The position numbers and the translations under genes were made by a program. From contig SMMW01000046.1 of the NCBI GenBank assembly GCA_004794655.1, forward strand, positions 4,488,501 through 4,552,500: 64,000 bases of DNA, read 5' to 3'. This document shows, piece by piece, positions 39,701 through 52,300 of this stretch (positions are counted from its first letter, which is position 1; each line of letters opens with the position of its first letter). The notes under the pieces were generated by a model, which saw only the letters and a list, made by a program, of their open reading frames with translations, was not told where the DNA came from and ran no database searches. This DNA is from Marisa cornuarietis (taxonomy: Eukaryota > Mollusca > Gastropoda > Architaenioglossa > Ampullariidae).

Positions 39701-42700
39701 AACAATTTGCATCATCCTTAAACAAAAGGATGCCATCAAAGGTGCAAATCCAGCAAAAGGAACTAAAATTCTGTCCCACTGACAAATATCCATGAAGAAA
39801 TGGACAAGCTTCTGCTGTTGTAGGTGAAAGAGAAAGAGCTGGCAGGATATACCGTGGCGGAGACGGTAATATGTGAAAAAGCACGCAGCATTTACGGCGA
39901 CATGAAGAAGAAAGCATCGACTTTAGAAAAGGCAGTAGAAGATACTTTTAAGGCAATTCACGGCTGGTTCGACAATTTCAAGAAGAGAACTGGCATCCAG
40001 TCGGGCTGGAACGGATTAATTCTATTTCAGTTATTTTAAATGGGAATAATTCGTTTGAGATACGAGCTGATTAAGTTACGAACGAATTAAACTCGTATCT
40101 CAAGGTACCACTGTATTATCCATCTGGTCATGTGTATAAATATGTAGCATTGTCTCCACGTTTGACAATCTAACTGTTGGTGACCCGGCGGTCACAACAC
40201 CCACAGACCCCCACACACCTACCCACGGGTAAACGGAGTAAATATTCAGAGTGCTGTCAATCAGGATTACAAGGGTCTGGTTCCCAGTATTCTTGACGCC
40301 CTCTTAATGGCTTAATGTCCTGACGCTGACATTCCTGCCTTTGCTCCACCCGCAGCAATGACAGCGAACATACAGCGCCCGTAAAATATAGATACGCATT
40401 CTTTTATTTTGGTGCATGGTGCTCACGTACCACCCGCCATACCTTTGCGTACCAGTAGTGGTACGCGTACCACAGTTTGGAAACCTCTGGCTTAGAGCAG
40501 GCATGTCAAACACGCGGCCCGCGGGCCGCATGTGGCCCTTTGCAAGCACTCCTGCGGCCCGCACGAAGTACATTGTAGCGATTCTCAAAATCTGTTATAT
40601 AGGTCTTTTCATACCTTCCTGGAAAGTTTAAAAACTTCAGTAAGTTTGCCACAAAAATTATTATGGCAATGTTCATTTCTACCTATGTTTTAACAGTTAT
40701 TTTCTTTCATGAAATCAACGAACATTTCTCAGAGAACAACGCTGACTGATTAGCATCTGTCATCACTGATGAAAGTCGGAACTGCACAGACACTTCAGCC
40801 AGACACAGCAAAAATTGTCATGAAAACCGAGGTCTCAAGCCTCCGGACAAAAGTAGTCGTAAATGTTTTGAACTGTGGTAATTTTTATACAATGTATTTG
40901 TTGCTGTTGCATACAAGTCTATATTGCCGTTAAATTTTTTTTTCTTCTGCTAGAGTTCAATAATTCTTATTAAATTTCTTCAGTTAGTTGTTGCATGCGG
41001 CCCTCATGACAACACAAAAGAGACCCACGTGGTCCTCGGGGGACCATCAGTTTGACATGCCTGGTTTAGAGGGTTTTGTGTGATGTGGCTATTTGAGTCA
41101 CTCATTTTTTTTCATCTGCATTTTGTTGTTTGAACTTGATCATTTGACCTGCAGTCTGGTGGCTGTTGGGATCATTGCGCATTGAGGGTATCTCTGCAAT
41201 GCGGAAACTAGCGCATTATAAAACGACATCATCATCAACGGAATAAGAAGATATCAGCGCGTGATTAGAACATCGAAACGCACGTGTTGTTCATCACTTC
41301 GGCCGTTTGATCTTCTTGCTTGTTGAAGGTTTGAAATTTTGTGAACGCGAACTGACCGTGCCAGATAAAGCAACTTGCTCAGACAGGAAGGACTAAACGG
41401 GGGCGAGAGAATAAAATATCATCGTCGATGTCAGTGATTTGCTGGAGCTTCACACGCGAGGTGATTATACGCGGGGCTGTTTTCAATGTTGTGGAAAATA
41501 ACAGGAAACATGTCCACACACGTAAAGCGCCACTTTGACAACACTTGAAGGACTAAAAGGTTTTAGAACAGACTGTCGACATTTTCCTCTAGTTTCCTTA
41601 CCAATTGTCCCCGATTAAGCCAGTAATAGCGGCAGGAGTTCTAAAACGTGAAAGAAGGAGAGTTGTTATCACACATGCGCTATTCGTGGTACTTTGAGGA
41701 AGAAAATTAGTCTGCTAAATGGCTGACAGGCTGGAAATTGAAGCAGCAGGGGTTTTTTTCTGGTGAGAGCGACAGCTGATACACCGGAAGCCGTGGAATG
41801 CGTGGTGAAACTTGCAGCCCTGTGGCATTGAGTTAAGAGCTGATTGGTGACAGAAAATGGCCTCTCTTTGTTCCCGTGAGGATTACATAACGATTTATCT
41901 GTCTGCCAGGTGTTACAGACAAAAACCAGACACTTGCCAGTCCTTTTGCGCAATTGTTGTTCCCACGCGTAGGCCTTTCTTTCCCTCCATTCTTTCTACG
42001 AAAATAGCAGGTTATCTTTGTTGATGTCATCTTTACTAATTTAGAACAACGATAACACCTCTCACCATCTCCAATCTTTCATAAAAATAGGAATACTACG
42101 TACATGAACATGCGCATTGACAAATGTAGAAACAGATTAATGAATAAATCAGTAAAGTGTGGTGAAAGGTGCTTACCAGCAACCAGATGGTGACAGTACA
42201 TTTTGAAGCAACCAACAACCCGTTACAACAAAACGGTTTTATTCGTGTGTTTACTGTGGACGTTCATTCCTGTAATTTGTTCACATCACACATGGTTGTT
42301 GCGGATAGCAAAGAATACGGCGGTTAAACGCCGACTTAACGGTGCAGGGAGAGAACTTGTGATGCTGCAGCTGAGTATATGCGGCAAGCAGGGTGGGGGT
42401 GGGGGGTGTGTAAAATCTGCATTTTCAGGTCAGTTGTCTGAAAGAAGCTTCCACAAGCTATTTTTTAATGTTTTTAGTTCGCGGTGTGTTTTCGTGCAGT
42501 ATTGCGATTAAATCTGAAGGATCTTGTTTTCTTCGATTTTAGCGACGAGGCATTTTGCTTCCATTTCCTTGATTAGATTTTTTTTTAAATGTCGTGATGT
42601 CTATTTTCGCAGCTTTTCTACTCGTCTCGCCTTATTTTCCTTATATTAGGTTCAGCGATTATACGGTTAAAGAGAACATAAACAGCATAAACGGATGGGA

Positions 42701-43311
42701 AGTTGATTGAGATGGAGACTGAAGTGACAGTTCTTTATCAGGATAGTGCTGCCAGCCATGTGGACAACACTCTGTCTCGCCAGCCCATCATGGCATCTGA
42801 CCGGGGACGTTAGGTCATCATCAGAATTCTCAACAGAGAAAAACATGTCATGTGATATTTTCCTCTCTTGTTATCCTGCTTGTGGCGTGTTCGCTGCCTG
42901 TTTCGTCTGTGTTGAGGTGGACTCTTATATTTCCTTTTGGCGAGTTCATCTGTGCGTCTTTCTGACGGTTCTCCCTCCCCCCCCCTCTTTCTTCTTCATC
43001 TGTACATGCGTGCCTAGAACCACATTCACTCAGCAATTATTGAATCTCAACCTATCTTTGCGCGCGTGTGACTGAGAGAAAGAGAAGTTTGTGAGGGAGT
43101 GAGTGATCCAGAGAGATGGGATAGGTCTTGTTGATATTGTTAATTGTCACTGTCATTGTGCTCCAGCAGAACTATTCCCCCCCCCCTCACCGCATATGCT
43201 ACTTTTCACCGCTACCTATAGCCAAGGTCTTGCATGGCAATGCAGTTAGTAACTTTCTGTGACAAATTCTACATAATCTGAACAATCGAACAACTCAGCC
43301 GAATTAGAGCT

Positions 43312-43368
<57 letters not shown>

Positions 43369-46300
43369 GTAAAATGCTTTGTTACAACATAAAGGTTATG
43401 CTTGAGTGCCAACCCATTTACATAACACGCTCAGTTGAAGTTTCACAACAAATGAAAACAGTGAAAGCTGTACATGATATGTACAGTTGTGACTTAAAAC
43501 TCTTTTTCTCTTTTTTTGAGCGCCTTTCCCTTAAGGACATTCAGGATAATAGTGGGAACTCTAAATTATATCTAAATGTTGAATTTGCGCGGTAACTTGT
43601 ATAATAAATGTATCAACGTTTTTAAAACTGTTTTGCAGTTTTATCGGTTTGAAATTATAACTAATTAACTTTAGTTTTCGGAATTTATTAGTGGACTCAA
43701 GTTAAATCTCACTGTTTGTCACTGCCATCTGTTATGTTAATCACAAGCTGCTGTAAAATGTTGCAGGCACTCCTGTCCCGCCATAACCGCCTGGACATAG
43801 ACATCCGCGCTTTTAACACCGAGATCAAGAGACTGGACGAACTGGCCATGCTGATGACCAAAGCCTTCAGTGAACACAACGTAAGGGTTCTGAGCGAGTC
43901 ACGTGCTCAATGGCGAGAGCATCGTGTTTATTTTATTCCAATCCTAAGCCGACATCGGCTGCCAGCCAGGAGGATGAACGCGCAGACATAATGCTTATGT
44001 TAAACTAGTATTTTTTTCATTTTGAGTTATTGAGAAGCACTCTTAAGTTAAATCGTGCACTTACGCTCATTTGCTCGTGCATTTTCGTTTGCGCACACTC
44101 CGAATACTTGCGAGCTCACTGTGTAGAATGTCAGGGTTACTCCCTAAGGTGGACGGTACCAGAAGAGACATGAAGGGGCTGCATTAACGATAGCAGGACT
44201 AATGATGTTTCTTAGCTCTTGAAGAACTGCGGTCCTGGCAGAGGACAGGGGTGATAAGTGAATCCTGTGTGGTCTGTGCACACCATGACCAGGAGTGATG
44301 GAGCGTTGTAGCCGGGCAAACATTGGTGGCTGTTAGCTGTGTGAGAACGAGGGGGTGTTCTGAGATTTAGTGTGTGGGGGTTGTTAGAGAAGAACATTGT
44401 CCCGAAAGGGATTTGCGATAATTGTAACGGGAGATAGACTATGTTAAATGTGTATGTGTGGATTGAGCGAGAAAGTGCCCCGAGCGCCTTAGCGAGGGAG
44501 ATGGTAGACGGGTTTCATACATCCAAGGTCTTCGAGGGCTCGTTATCTACAAATAATGTAGACAAGCTATAAAAGAACAAAACAGAAACGTTTCGTTAAA
44601 AATATCACAAGCTGCTTATGACAAATGGTGCTTCGTATGAAAATAAATGGCAGCATCAGTGGCAATTATGTTGCTTTCAGATTTCACCTGACAAATTCCG
44701 GCCGGTGGAGAACGGTGAGGAGGAGAAGGAAGAGGAGTATGTGGAGGAGGTTGTGGAGGTGCCGCGGGAGGTGGAGGTGGAGGAAGTGGTGGAAAGAGAA
44801 ATCCTACAAGACGTCGTGGAATCGAGACAAATTCCACAGGTCAAGGCCCAGTACGCTTACAAAGGGCAGGGAATGAAGGTGGACAAAGGGGAGGTAAGAT
44901 CAATATTACACATTCGCTTTTATTTTTAATCTTTGTTATTTAATGGGATGTTTTTGTTTTTATTTTTATTATAAATGATTAGTATTTTAGAAAGAACACG
45001 TGTGCATGTTGTTACACCCATAAAGTATTGAATTATTATCCTCCAAGGCAAATTACTGGACCAGCTGCATAAGAAAACATCCTAAATTCCAAACACCCAT
45101 AGGGAAAAAGTATCGATTCAGGCTGAATGTCTCGACCTTAAATATGTCTTCTCTGTAAACAGTGTTGTCAGCTACAAAGACACTTCCTTCACAAGCATGA
45201 TACACGTCCGTCCAAGCTTCTGATAAAAAAACACACTCCGGATATGAGCTGTTCAAATGGCGGCCCCAAGGGTCTGCCTATAATCAGAGTGCGATGTTTC
45301 TAATTGGGAGCGTACGTTACAGATGACACTGGGACCAGCAGGCAGTTATAAATGTGAAAAGGTGACATAGACGCTTATTGAACTCATCCATAGCCTATAC
45401 TTCACGTGTCGTTTCTGACGGCGCGTAGACACAGCGGGACGTGTGCAGCATTTCGCGGGCTCGCAGTTTCTTCCTGATCCTAGCTGACAAATCACAAGTT
45501 TCACATTTACTTACCCAGAAATTATAACAGATCTCCAGTAAGAACGCAACAGAAGATGGACGGGAGACGAACCATAGGCAATGTGCGCGTGCACTCTCAG
45601 CAGACACAGCTTCACGCAGGCACGAGCGTACTTTAGCGAGCATGAATGCATTTCCACATTGCACGACACTCAGAGTTCACCGCAGTGTTCAGAGAGCAAA
45701 GCTGCTTGGTGTGTTTTCATTAGTTTTGTTCAGACTGTTTGTGTCAGAGAGCGCTCACATCAAACTATCCACTTCTTTATCCAGTACGACGCGTCAGAAG
45801 CAGCAGAAAAACGTCAGCGGCGAGCGAGTTGTATGACGTATAAGAGACGTCACGATTTATGACGCATGAAAGTCGTGAAATGATCTAAGAGAGTCAGCTG
45901 TTTGATCTCCGATTACTCGTCGTCAGCGTGTCAGTTGTCGTGGGGTCAGTTGGGCGACGTAGGAGTGTCGTGACGGCGTCAGCTGTGTGAGGTGGAGGTC
46001 ACGACGGAGGTGGTTGCCGTGTTTCTGTTCCTGGCCATGCGCCAGATCAGGTACAAGAAAGCCTTTTGAAAGTCGCGCCGGCAGATGCCGTAGATGAGCG
46101 GGTTGACGGCACTGCTGGCGTATTGGAAGAAGGTGGCGACCAGATTGATCCAGCCGGGCAGGGGCTCTGGGTTAGGGATGCTGACTTTGTACAGCTTGGT
46201 GACGCTAAAGGGTGTCATGCAGATGAAGTAAGCCATCACAACAATCAGGAGACTCCGCACGGCCTTGGAACTTTCGCTGTACTTCGCCTTCCTCTGCGGC

Positions 46301-49300
46301 AAATAGTTCTGCTCCTCGAGGACGGGAGGACTGGCCTCGCCGAGGGTTCGTATCTGCAGGTGGGGGCGCGCCTGGGGTCGGATCTTGTTGGCCGCCCGCA
46401 ACACCTGGCTGTAGGCCAGCACTAGCACGATGCCGGGCACGAAGAAGCAGAAGATAAATGCAATCACTACATAGACTATGGCGTTCGGCTGTTCCTTGTA
46501 CCACTGGATGGCGCACACGGCCTCCCAGTAGTCGTACTCGACCCAGTCGCACAGGATGGGCGCCAGGCCGAAGACGAATCCCTGCAGCCAGGCGAAGGCG
46601 ATGAAGGCCAGCACGCGCCGGCGCGTGACGTAAACGTGGTAGTACAGTGAATGCACGATGGCCACGTAGCGGTCCAGGCTGATGAAGCACAGCGTTAGCA
46701 TGGAGACGATGATGAGGCAGTAGTTGACGCCACACACCACAGAACACCAGGCACTCTTCACCGGCCGCAGGTCGGCGGCTGTGGCGGCCAAGGACGTTGT
46801 CATGACGACGCTAGCGCTGCTGAGGTCGGTGACGCTGAGGTTGACGAGGAAGAGGTTGGACACCTCGTTTTTCAGCCGGTGGTACATGAAAACGGCCAGG
46901 ATGACCAGCACGTTGCCCAGGAGAGCCACGAGGATGAGCAGGACCAGGAAGATGCCAGTCACGGCGATATCGGCCGCCGTGCGCCCAGCGGAAGTGATGT
47001 TGTTTTCGGTACCAGGTACCTGGCTTGCGTTCTCTTGAACGTGCCCCATGATCGGGTCGGCGACAGTGCTGCAGAGAGAACAAAAGTCGGCAACAACGGT
47101 AGATTGACGGCTGGTTCTGTCGGTAAGAACGACTACCAGTCAATCATCCTTCTACGTGTATTTTCCTCTCACCCACCCCCCCTCCAGCTTGTCCCCATCT
47201 CAAGATTCAGTGCAGTTAAAAAAAAAGTCATTCATTTTTTTCACCGTCTAGAAAAATTGAGATTCTTTTTTTTTACGTCTGATAGGAGTAAGAGCAGAAT
47301 ATATTCTATATATAAGACATAATCTATGGAGAACTCTATTTCAAAACAACTTATGTGCACTTTCTTTTAGGTATTTGTGCTCGCACTTCAAGTTTTACAT
47401 CTAATTCTCAGTGCTTGTTCACTAGCACACGTCATTATCCATTCCTTCTAGTGTAACCATACTTCGTGCTGTATGTCGGACGACTCTCAGACAATATAAA
47501 ACTTATCGGCACCTGTCTTTGCCAGGTAACATAATCTGTCATCAAAAGAAAATTAATACACGCTGTCAAGGCTATCGGTGTGTATGCATGCGTGCAGAAA
47601 ACAAAATCGTCGTCATAAAAAAAACAAGACAGAAAAGCAAACGAGAATATAACCCATAATACGAAACAAACTGTGCGATAACCTCATCAGGTACCAAGTG
47701 TGTCCACCGCTGGAGCAAGGCTGCAGAAGGCGGGTTGGTCAGACTATAAAACCATGATCAAAGGCGTGCGTAAGTCCTCGTCAATGCTCGATCCTCCTGT
47801 TGCCGATGTCGATGGCGCTCTCACTTACCACCACTGGTGACCGCCGTCAAGGTGGGAGAAGAGACGAATCGACATTCAGGGGCGTGACGTCACCAGGTGG
47901 CGCGGCGATGTGACGACGACTTCGATTCTTACCGATTCGCCAAGCACCAGCTGTCAGTGTTCGCACTGTAGCAACAGATACAGATGACTGCCACAGCTTT
48001 ACCTTTGCCGGCGGATGCTTTCAATTAAGCGCTGTGATGCGATGGAAGCCAGGCAACTGAAGCGGGACCAGTTATATTCTGAACTTTGCCTGCCTCTGGT
48101 TGGTGAAAATGCGCCGCTGATCGTCGCATTTTGTCCTTTTTTGGGTTTCGGCGAAACTGACTTCAGGCAACAAGGAAAGCTGTGAGTGTTACTTTCCTGT
48201 TGTGGTGGTGGGAATGATGGTCAGGTTGGAGTAGAACTCATTGTTTTTCTTACCGTGTCAGGTTTCATTCTGTGATTACAAAAGCATTCAAAACCCGTGC
48301 CTTCCGTGTTCGTTTCCCACATTGTGAACACGAGATATGACATGACTTGTAAAAAAGGCGACGCAGATGATCGCTGCAGAAGCTGTACAAAAAATCTGCT
48401 TCGCGCCGATGGCCATTTATACGATCTTACGGTTGTGGAGATAACTTCATAACTTTGAGCAAGCGTTCAACAACATTCACCTCCACAGAGCCAGCACCGA
48501 TCTTAGAATAGTAAATCACTCGTTTACCCATCCGCTCGCGGTCTGCGCTGTATGATCCACACTAAGACTCATGCACCAGAAGATTATCTTGACGATGATG
48601 ACAACGACAAGCGCCAGATGTTTGTAGGAGAAGTAGAAGACATGTTTGTCGAGTTCTCTAATACAGCTGCCAGACCTTTTCATAAAGTTCACCGTTCCAG
48701 AAACATTGGCAAGGGGTAAAATTGGGAGAGACTTTTAAAACGCGGTCTTATTTTTAAGAGGTTCGTCACACATTATACAGATGTCGCAACAGATCACCTC
48801 GTCAGTGCAAACACAACCTGTTCATGATAGAGTCTTCCACCTTCAGCACCGCTGCACAGTCAGTTCCCCGACTGCAGACAGTGTCGCCATCTGTCGATGT
48901 CAGTACATCTTCCTATAGCTTGCACGCCCACACTGTGCCACTGACCGTTATCCCGTCAACATTCGCGGTCTGTGCGCATGCTCAGCCTGGAGCCCAACTC
49001 TTCCATCCCCCCTAAGCAGCACTAATACATCATTGGCTATGCTGGAGGAGGTATGAGAAGGAAACCGCGCGCGCGATAGTATGCATGCACGTTAAGGCCA
49101 GTCACAGCCAGTCGATGGTGTTGAATCCAGAAAGTACTTAATTGAATAAGAGAATTTATTTCCAGAGTACCGAATGTTGACCAAATGCTTTCTGTAACAC
49201 CTGAAGGGTTAAATAACCGTGGGGAACATTCTACTCTCCCCCTATAAAGATGCTTGGGCTTCTCACTGTCTCTGCCTCCCATCAAAGACAATGCTCATAG

Positions 49301-52300
49301 CTGTTTGACAAGCGAGGGTAAGAACCATCATAAACCCCTGGGCATCGATCTCGGTAACAAAGAAGAATGTAACCCCCACCCCACCCCACACAATTGTTAT
49401 TTCTTCCGTCGCCAAGACAACCAGACGTTGCTTGTAACTGGTCATCGCGGAGTTGATTTACATGTTGTCCTCGACTGTCAGCCCAAAGGCAAGAAACTGT
49501 TCAAAAGCCAGATAAAGGATAAGCAACGACTCGTCCTATCACTGTAAAATGTAAATTCCCAGGAAGACGGATTCTTTGCCGGAATGATTCATGGTCACGG
49601 AGTCGCTTTCACCTCAGTTGATTATCGCGGACTGCTTTCAAGTGCGGCAGCGGCAGCTTCATGGCAGATCACACGGACTCTATAATCGACAATCGCTTCA
49701 TTTGTTTACGAGTTCATGAGTTTATAGAAACCTTGATTAACTCCCGTCGTCGTCGTGCTATGGGAGGCTACTTCAGTGACCTTTCACCGAAATCAGCAGA
49801 AGCAGATGGGACTGGGATACAGGAAAATGTTAATAAAGGGGTTCTTTTGATGCTCGCAATCACAGCACGCGCAACACAGGTACCTCGAGAGCACATGTTA
49901 TTTCGAGAACAAAATCTCTCCAAACGCAACAAAATAAAGTCTGTATGCTGAACGAAGAAAAAGACCGCTCCATATGTTGCTGCTTTTGGTGATATTATCG
50001 ATGTGGTGTTGTAACACTTTAATATTGTTTTTAACATCTCAGTGTATAAACCCGGATGATTTGTGGGCGGTGTCAGCTTGCCTGTCTGGTAGGTTGGCTG
50101 CTAAAAAACATGTGAACTTAAAGACCAACCTGAATGGTTTTCGTTGTTTTTATATATCGGTAGATACAGGCGATATAAAACTAACCTGTAAATTTTAGCC
50201 TCTAAAACCCATCCGTTAATTAATTGTCCGCTACGATTCGCACCTGCGATCAACAAGCACTGCTAACAGTCTACTACGTCACACTAGTGCACCATTCACA
50301 ACATTGACAACAGTCAACACCAAACAGAGAGAGAGAGAGTGAGCAACAGTTCGGATTATTCGGACACTGAAAGTCTGCATTTCTCGTCGTTCTGAAAAAC
50401 TGCTACTTTAGCACGAGAAATACAGACTTTAATTTCCGATTAACCCAAACTGTCGCTCACTCTCTCTCTCTGTTTGGTGTTGACGGCTGTCGATGTTGTG
50501 AATGGTGTACTACTGTGACGTAGTACACTATTAACGGCGCTCGTTGATCGCAGGTGAGAATCAAGTACTTTGCTAGCGGATAATTAATTAACGGATGGGT
50601 TTTGGATGCTGCAATTTACATGTTAGGTTTATATCGCCTATATCTACCGATATCTGCAAAAACGTAAACCATTCAGGCTGGTCTTTAACTGTCCAGACAT
50701 GGCCCTCGGGGCACCACTGATTGCTGGGTGTCGCACGTATTACTTGGGCAGTAAGCCTGCTACATGACACAGATAACTGACGGTGTCATTGTCTTGGTCA
50801 CTACAACTCGATACCCAGCATGTTTTCAACATTTCACCAAAGATCAGGGAAGCATTTAGTTGTGCTGTAGCAATGTACATTGACATCAGAATTCCTTGAA
50901 CTTTGACCGAACCCAATGTTCAGTATTTATTTAGCTGGTTATTGGGCAGAGTCAAAGCTCACTCATTGATACGACTAAATGCTAAATATAACCAGAGTGT
51001 TGCTGGACCCAATGGCTGTGTTGTTGGCAGGATCTGTGTAATGAAGGAAATAAAGGTTTCGGGTCGCTTGATATGTAGATTGAAGCGAGTTATAAAAAAT
51101 AGGACTAAATATGGGTCATGCTACAAATCTCATCGCGTGAGTAGTGTGTATAGTCCTGTTCTTATTGCGTTGTTTTGAACTAAGACATTTGTTTCTTCCT
51201 GCTTAACACTTAGTCAGCCGTGCTCTACTTCAGATCCCACCCCAACCAAATGACCGCAAACAACAGATGTGCTTCCTTCTGATATGACACAAGTGCTAGC
51301 AAATCTTTCAGTTCCAAGCATCATACAAAGTTAACTAATGTGAGATGCCTCTCTAGCGCTTAGTGTGTAATCAATATCATGGCCTCTGATTTGGTTTAGT
51401 GGTCATGGTCTGTGTATGCTTTTGCATGTTTGTTTCCGTTTTGCATGTGTGTTTGTTCGTGTGAGTAAAAGAAAGAGAAGGCGGGGTGGGTGTGCTGAAA
51501 GTGAATGTCTCCAAAATAAACAACAACAACAAAAAAAATCACTTCTGTTTTGCATGTTATTGTCTATTAAGGGGGTCGTAAAGATTAAGATTGTAATATC
51601 GACTTTCGACTTTACTTTCTTGACGCAGTGCTTGCCTTTCAATGACACATCTGTCGCCAAGGTGCTAACATGATTACATAGTTTGTGTTCATAGTCAGAT
51701 CTCCGGCCCCACCTGCTACATGACGGTCTGCTTTAAAAAAAAAATTTGATACATCAAGAGGGCAGCCTCTGAAAATGGTGTGTTCTGTGGCTGTTGTTTT
51801 CAAACAGCCAATCAAGACACCGTGGGGATTTTCTTTAATTTCTTGAACAGAAGCGCGAGACTAGCGCGAGAGCTTCGTTTCTTACTAAAAAAAATTTGCA
51901 TTTTTTTTTTTACTCTTGTCTGTTCCCTCCCCCCACTCCTATGATCGGGTCTGCTTAGACAAGGAAGCGGAGCCGTCTGCTTGGCCGTAATATAGCCCTA
52001 GCTACTGGCTCGTCTTAAAGCACTAATTTGCAATTTAGGAAAGTGCAATGTAAGGAAGGTTATGGAAGTATCTGGAAACTTGAGAGAAATTAATTGATGG
52101 CACAGAGGATGAGTCAATTGGAATAATTGGGGAAGAAAATCTCTTCTTTCAGGCTTTGCGCCAAAATCCGTGAATAGGATCGAAATGTCTTTATGATGTC
52201 GGTTTTGAATTAGATTTATTGATTTCCTAGACCAAACGGCAAATGAAAGAGACAAGAACACATAAGACTCAAGCATCTTTGAAAAAAGAGCAGTTGTCGT

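Larger units (their letters stand above)
39044..40489. mobile_element. Non-autonomous hAT-like transposon (outer element)
   Basis: The terminal inverted repeats are CAGAGGTTTTCAAACT at the left and AGTTTGGAAACCTCTG at the right. Subterminal GTACCAC motifs are repeated at both ends, as is usual in hAT elements. The left flank is CTCTAGAG, a perfect fit to the hAT target consensus nTCTAGAn; the right flank GCTTAGAG is a partial match. Without the pogo-like insertion inside, the element is about 590 bp. No transposase belongs to it. Confidence 0.85.
38072..43766 (+). other. Spectrin intron 17 (5.7 kb)
   Basis: Holds the nested transposon cluster at 39044-41071 and an ATG trinucleotide repeat at 43312-43366. 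The sequence from 41072 to 43311 has no gene or element that I recognise. Confidence 0.8.

Noticed and set aside
39824..40039. Functional small gene with a DNA-binding motif
   Set aside because: It is the broken downstream part of a Tigger-like transposase lying between pogo-type terminal repeats.
43311..43595. Polymethionine-leading ORF
   Set aside because: It starts in an ATG microsatellite inside an intron and shows no protein similarity.
46066..47038. Plus-strand and alternate-frame ORFs across the GPCR
   Set aside because: They are shadows of the GC-rich receptor coding sequence; only the minus-strand frame has seven helices and class A motifs.
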